A DNA stretch of 64,000 nt from the NCBI GenBank assembly GCA_017163975.1, contig JAFFSR010000315.1:1015001-1079000 (forward strand), written 5' to 3'. The notes under the pieces were generated by a model that worked only from the letters and a program-made list of their open reading frames with translations, was not told the DNA's origin and ran no database searches. Both the position numbers and the translations under genes were made by a program. The DNA comes from Anastatus disparis. Taxonomy: Eukaryota; Arthropoda; Insecta; Hymenoptera; Eupelmidae. Below are positions 58,740 to 64,000 of the stretch, one piece after another. The first letter of the stretch is position 1; every line of letters begins with the position of its first letter.

Positions 58740-61700
58740 AAAAATACTAAAATTTTCAAAATAATATAAATCTGTATGCTTTTTTCAACGACAATGAAAA
58801 TAAATTTGTAAACTATTTTTAAAAATAGTAAAAACAGATGTACATATTTTTTAACGACACTAAACAATAAATTTGTACGCTTTTTTTAGCGACAATAAAA
58901 TATAAATTTATAAGTTTTATAATAAAAATGAATTTGTAAGCTTCTTTTAGCGACAACAAATAATAAATTTGTACGCTTTTATAATCTTTTTTTAGCGACG
59001 ATAAACAATAAATTTGTATGCTTATATGAGGTTTTTTTAGTAACAACAAACAATAGATCTGTACGCTTCAGCGACAATAATAAATGAATTTGTGATCTTT
59101 TTTAACGACAGTGAACAATAAATTCATACGCTTTTTTCAACAACAATGAGATATAAATTTGTAAGTTTCTTTTAGCGATTATGACAAATAAATTTGTAAG
59201 CTTTTTTTAGCGACATTAAACAATAAATTTGTATGCTTGTTTGAAATTTTTTTAGCGACAACAAACAATTGCTTCAGCGACAATAATATATGAAATTGTA
59301 ATCATTTTTAACGACAGTAAACAATAAATTTGTACGCTTTCTTCAACAACAATGAGATATAAATCTATAAGTTTCTTTTAATTATTATAAAAAATAAATT
59401 TGTAAGCTTTTTTTAGCGACAATAAACAACAAATTTATATACTTGTATAAAATTTATTTACCGACAACAAACAATCGCTTCAGCGACAATAATAAATTTG
59501 TAAGCTTTTTTAGCGACAATAAAGATGAATTTGTTAGTTTCTTTTAGCGATAACAAACAATAAATTTGTATGCTTATATGAGGTTTTTTTAGCAACAACA
59601 AACAATAGATTTGTACGCCTCAGCGACAATAATAAATGAATTTGTGATCTTTTTTAACGACAGTAAACAATAAATTTGTACGCCTTTTTCAACAACAATG
59701 AGATATAAATTTATAAGTTTCTTTTAGTGATCATGAAAAATAAATTTGTGAGCTTTTTTTAACGACAGTAAACAATAAATTTATATGTTTGTATAAAGTT
59801 TTTTTAGCGACAACAAACAATCGCTTTAGCGACAATAATAAATTTGTAAGTCTTTTTAGCGACAATAAAGGTTAATTTGTAAGCTTTTTTAGCGACAACA
59901 AACAATAAATTTGTATGCTTACATGAAATTTTTTGTGACAACAAACAATAAATCTGTACGCTTCAGCGACAATAATAAATGAATTTGTAATGTTTTTTAG
60001 CGACAATAAACAATAAATTCATACGCTTTTTTCAACAACAATGAGATATAAATTTGTAAGTTTCTTTTAGCGTTTATGACAAATAAATGTGTAAGCTTTT
60101 TTTAGCGACAGTAAACAATAAATTTATATGTTTGTATAAACGTTTTTTAGCGACAACAAACAATCGCTTTAGCGACAATAATAAATTTGTAAGTCTTTTT
60201 AGCGACAATAAAGGTTAATTTGTAAGCTTTTTTTAGCGACAACAAACAATAAATTTGTATGCTTACATGAAATTGTTTTGTGACAACAAACAATAAATCT
60301 GTACGCTTCAGCGACAATAATAAATGAATTCGTAATGTTTTTTAGCGACAATAAACAATAAATTCATACGCTTTTTTCAACAACAATGAGATATAAATTT
60401 GTAAGTTTCTTTTAGCGTTTATGACAAATAAATGTGTAAGCTTTTTTTAGCGACATTAAACAATAAATTTATATGCTTGTTTGAAATTTTTTTAGCGACA
60501 ACAAACAATTGCTTCAGCGACAATAATATATAAAATTGTAATCATTTTTAACGACAATAAACAATAAATTTGTACGCTTTTTTCAACGACAATGAGATAT
60601 AATTTTATAAGTTTCTTTTAATTCTTATAAAAAATAAATTTGTAAGCTTTTTTTAGCGACAATAAGCAACAAATTTATATACTTGTATAAAATTTATTTA
60701 CCGACAACAAACAATCGCTTCAGCGATAATAATAAATTTGTAAGTTTTTTTAGCGACAATAAAGATGAATTTGTTAGTTTGTTTTAGCGATAACAAACAA
60801 TAAATTTGTATGCATATATGAGGTTTTTTTAGTAACAACAAACAATAGATCTGTACGCTTCAGCGACAATAATAAATGAATTTGTGATCTTTTTTAACGA
60901 CAGTGAACAATAAATTCATACGCTTTTTTTAAAACAATGAGATATAAATTTGTAAGTTTCTTTTAGCGATTATGACAAATAAATTTGTAAGCTTTTTTTA
61001 GCGACATTAAACAATAAATTTGTATGCTTGTTTGAAATTTTTTTAGCGACAACAAACAATTGCTTCAGCGACAATAATATATGAAATTGTAATCATTTTT
61101 AACGACAGTAAACAATAAATTTGTACGCTTTCTTCAACAACAATGAGATATAAATCTATAAGTTTCTTTTAATTATTATAAAAAATAAATTTGTAAGCTT
61201 TTTTTAGCGACAATAAACAACAAATTTATATACTTGTATAAAATTTATTTACCGACAACAAACAATCGCTTCAGCGACAATAATAAATTTGTAAGCTTTT
61301 TTAGCGACAATAAAGATGAATTTGTTAGTTTCTTTTAGCGATAACAAACAATAAATTTGTATGCTTATATGAGGTTTTTTTAGCAACAACAAACAATAGA
61401 TTTGTACGCCTCAGCGACAATAATAAATGAATTTGTGATCTTTTTTAACGACAGTAAACAATAAATTTGTACGCCTTTTTCAACAACAATGAGATATAAA
61501 TTTATAAGTTTCTTTTAGTGATCATGAAAAATAAATTTGTGAGCTTTTTTTAACGACAGTAAACAATAAATTTATATGTTTGTATAAAGTTTTTTTAGCG
61601 ACAACAAACAATCGCTTTAGCGACAATAATAAATTTGTAAGTCTTTTTAGCGACAATAAAGGTTAATTTGTAAGCTTTTTTTAGCGACAACAAACAATAA

Positions 61701-63890
61701 ATTTGTATGCTTACATGAAATTTTTTTGTGACAACAAACAATAAATCTGTACGCTTCAGCGACAATAATAAATGAATTTGTAATGTTTTTTAGCGACAAT
61801 AAACAATAAATTCATACGCTTTTTTCAACAACAATGAGATATAAATTTGTAAGTTTCTTTTAGCGTTTATGACAAATAAATGTGTAAGCTTTTTTTAGCG
61901 ACAGTAAACAATAAATTTATATGTTTGTATAAAGTTTTTTTAGCGACAACAAACAATCGCTTTAGCGACAATAATAAATTTGTAAGTCTTTTTAGCGACA
62001 ATAAAGGTTAATTTGTAAGCTTTTTTTAGCGACAACAAACAATAAATTTGTATGCTTACATGAAATTTTTTTGTGACAACAAACAATAAATCTGTACGCT
62101 TCAGCGACAATAATAAATGAATTTGTAATGTTTTTTAGCGACAATAAACAATAAATTCATACGCTTTTTTCAACAACAATGAGATATAAATATGTAAGTT
62201 TCTTTTAGCGTTTATGACAAATAAATGTGTAAGCTTTTTTTAGCGACATTAAACAATAAATTTATATGCTTGTTTGAAATTTTTTTAGCGACAACAAACA
62301 ATTGCTTCAGCGACAATAATATATAAAATTGTAATCATTTTTAACGACAATAAACAATAAATTTGTACGCTTTTTTCAACGACAATGAGATATAATTTTA
62401 TAAGTTTCTTTTAATTCTTATAAAAAATAAATTTGTAAGCTTTTTTTAGCGACAATAAGCAACAAATTTATATACTTGTATAAAATTTATTTACCGACAA
62501 CAAACAATCGCTTCAGCGATAATAATAAATTTGTAAGTTTTTTTAGCGACAATAAAGATGAATTTGTTAGTTTGTTTTAGCGATAACAAACAATAAATTT
62601 GTATGCATATATGAGGTTTTTTTAGTAACAACAAACAATAGATCTGTACGCTTCAGCGACAATAATAAATAAATTTGTGATCTTTTTTAACGACAGTAAA
62701 CAATAAATTTGTACGCTTTTTTCAACGACAATGAGATATAAATTTATAAGTTTCGTTTAGTGATCATGAAAAATAAATTTGTGAGCTTTTTTTAACGATA
62801 ATAAACAATAAATTTATATGTTTGTATAAAGTTTTTTTAGCGAGAACAAACAATCGCTTTAGCGACAATAATAAATTTGTAAGCTTTTTCAGCGACAATA
62901 AAGATTAATATGTAAGCTTTTTTCAGCGACAACAAACAATAAATTTGTATGCCTACATGAAATTTTTTTGGTGACAACAAACAATAAATCTGTACGCTTC
63001 AGCGACAATAATAAATGAATTTGTAATTTTTTTAGCGACATTAAACAATAAATTCATACGCTTTTTTCAACAACAATGAGATATAAATTTGTAAGTTTCT
63101 TTTAGCGATTATGACAAATAAATTTGTAAGCTTTTTTTAGCGACATTAAACAATAAATTTATATGCTTGTTCGAAATTTTTTTAGCGACAACAAACAATT
63201 CTTCAGCGACAATAATATATGAAATTGTAATCATTTTCAACGACAGTAAACAATAAATTTGTACGCTTTTTTCAACGACAATGAGATATAAATTTATAAG
63301 TTTCTTTTAATTATCATAAAAAATAAATTTGTAAGCTTTTTTTAGCGACAATAAACAACAAATTTATATACTTGTATAAAATTTATTTACCGTCAACAAA
63401 CAATCGCTTCAGCGACAATAATAAATTTGTAAGCTTTTTTAGCGACAATAAAGATGAATTTGTTAGTTTCTTTTAGCGATAACAAACAATAAATTTGTAT
63501 GCTTATATGAGGTTTTTTTTTGCAACAACAAACAATAGATCTGTACGCCTCAGCGACAATAATAAATGAATTTGTGATCTTTTTTAACGACAGTAAACAA
63601 TAAATTTGTACGCCTTTTTCAACAACAATGAGATATAAATTTATAAGTTTCTTTTAGTGATCATGAAAAATAAATTTGTGAGCTTTTTTTAACGACAATA
63701 AACAATAAATTTATATGTTTGTATAAAGTTTTTTTAGCGACAGCAAACAATCGCTTCAGCGACAATAGTAAATTTGTAAGCTTTTTTTAGCGACAATAAA
63801 GATGAATTTGTAAGCTTCTTTTAGCGACAATGAAGATGAATTTGTAAGCTTCTTTTAGCGACAACAAACAATGCTTTTTATAAGCTTTTA
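58740..63890 (+). repeat. Satellite array with ~1.79-kb higher-order repeat
   Basis: The basic motif is TTTTTAGCGACAATAAACAA followed by TAAATTTGTAAGC variants. The marker GAGATATAA falls at 59148, 59354, 59700, 60043, 60388, 60594, 60939, 61145, 61491, 61836, 62181, 62387, 62733, 63078, 63283 and 63630: spacings are either ~345 or ~206 bp. The six-spacing block 206-346-343-345-206-345 (1791 bp) repeats as 206-346-345-345-206-346. Starts ~190 bp after the Helitron accessory ORF. Non-coding. Confidence 0.9.
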
Positions 63891-64000
63891 ATGCAGCCAT
63901 ATATTTTTATGCTGGTCTCAAGCCCAAAAATCTTTTATTAAGACAAATATGTAAATATCTTATTTCTAATTTAAAAAAAACGTGTTTTATTTAAATACAA
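63891..64000. other. End of window, no feature
   Basis: Leaves the satellite into ordinary AT-rich DNA. Confidence 0.6.

Noticed and set aside
58740..63890. CRISPR-like array
   Set aside because: Repeats and 'spacers' are both repeated, unit sizes are 206/345 bp, and the window is eukaryotic.

Overview
The window looks like AT-rich insect nuclear DNA built almost entirely from transposable elements and tandem repeats. I see no host gene, rRNA or intact tRNA gene. The evidence for an insect (a hymenopteran such as a parasitoid wasp is my guess) is a gypsy/errantivirus-type LTR element with an env gene, Helitrons carrying an OTU protease, GT-AG introns in two transposase genes, tRNA-derived SINEs and many TTAA-flanked palindromic MITEs. 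The genus is not determinable from the sequence alone.

Layout. (1) 704-8460 is copy A of a long non-coding duplicated segment; copy B is 34483-45379. Each copy has private insertions, so each serves as an empty-site control for the other. Copy A alone has a SINE (1610-1814), a TTAA MITE (1974-2339), a GC-richer block (3510-4075) and a MITE (4343-4727). Copy B alone has a 4.6 kb block with a broken hAT transposase (38014-42603) and probably a solo LTR (43802-44678). A palindromic element shared by both has its interior in opposite orientation in the two copies. Both copies end in TA/TG-rich minisatellites. (2) 8345-12150 is an inverted pair of arms carrying an 81-bp satellite, with hAT-like CAGGGTTGC sequences at the inner edges. 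(3) 13362-31450 is a minus-strand Helitron. Its 3' end (CTAG plus hairpin) lies at 13362 inside a TA run, and it is split at 14976/28501 by a complete gypsy-like endogenous retrovirus (14977-28496, TSD TAGC, ~1067-bp LTRs, leader, small ORF, gag, pol, env). (4) 31446-34482 holds a Tc1/mariner-like non-autonomous element and a G-rich patch. (5) 45380-50454 is a second Helitron-type 3' end followed by a 4.75 kb DDE element (possibly Sola-like) whose one-intron transposase has only two in-frame stops and a MITE in its C terminus. (6) 50833-52907 is a run of MITEs, one with a dimeric-looking SINE inside its TIR. (7) 53304-58550 is a plus-strand Helitron with an OTU ORF, a broken RepHel and a small accessory ORF homologous to the one in the minus-strand Helitron. 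(8) 58740-63890 is a satellite array with a ~1.79 kb higher-order period.

The most unusual signals are a ~690-residue insertion in the retroviral Pol between RNase H and integrase, made of a disordered Ser/Glu/Lys-rich tract plus a macro-domain-like fold, and the small accessory ORF downstream of RepHel kept in two diverged Helitrons. Nearly every coding unit is damaged; breaks are given per entry.
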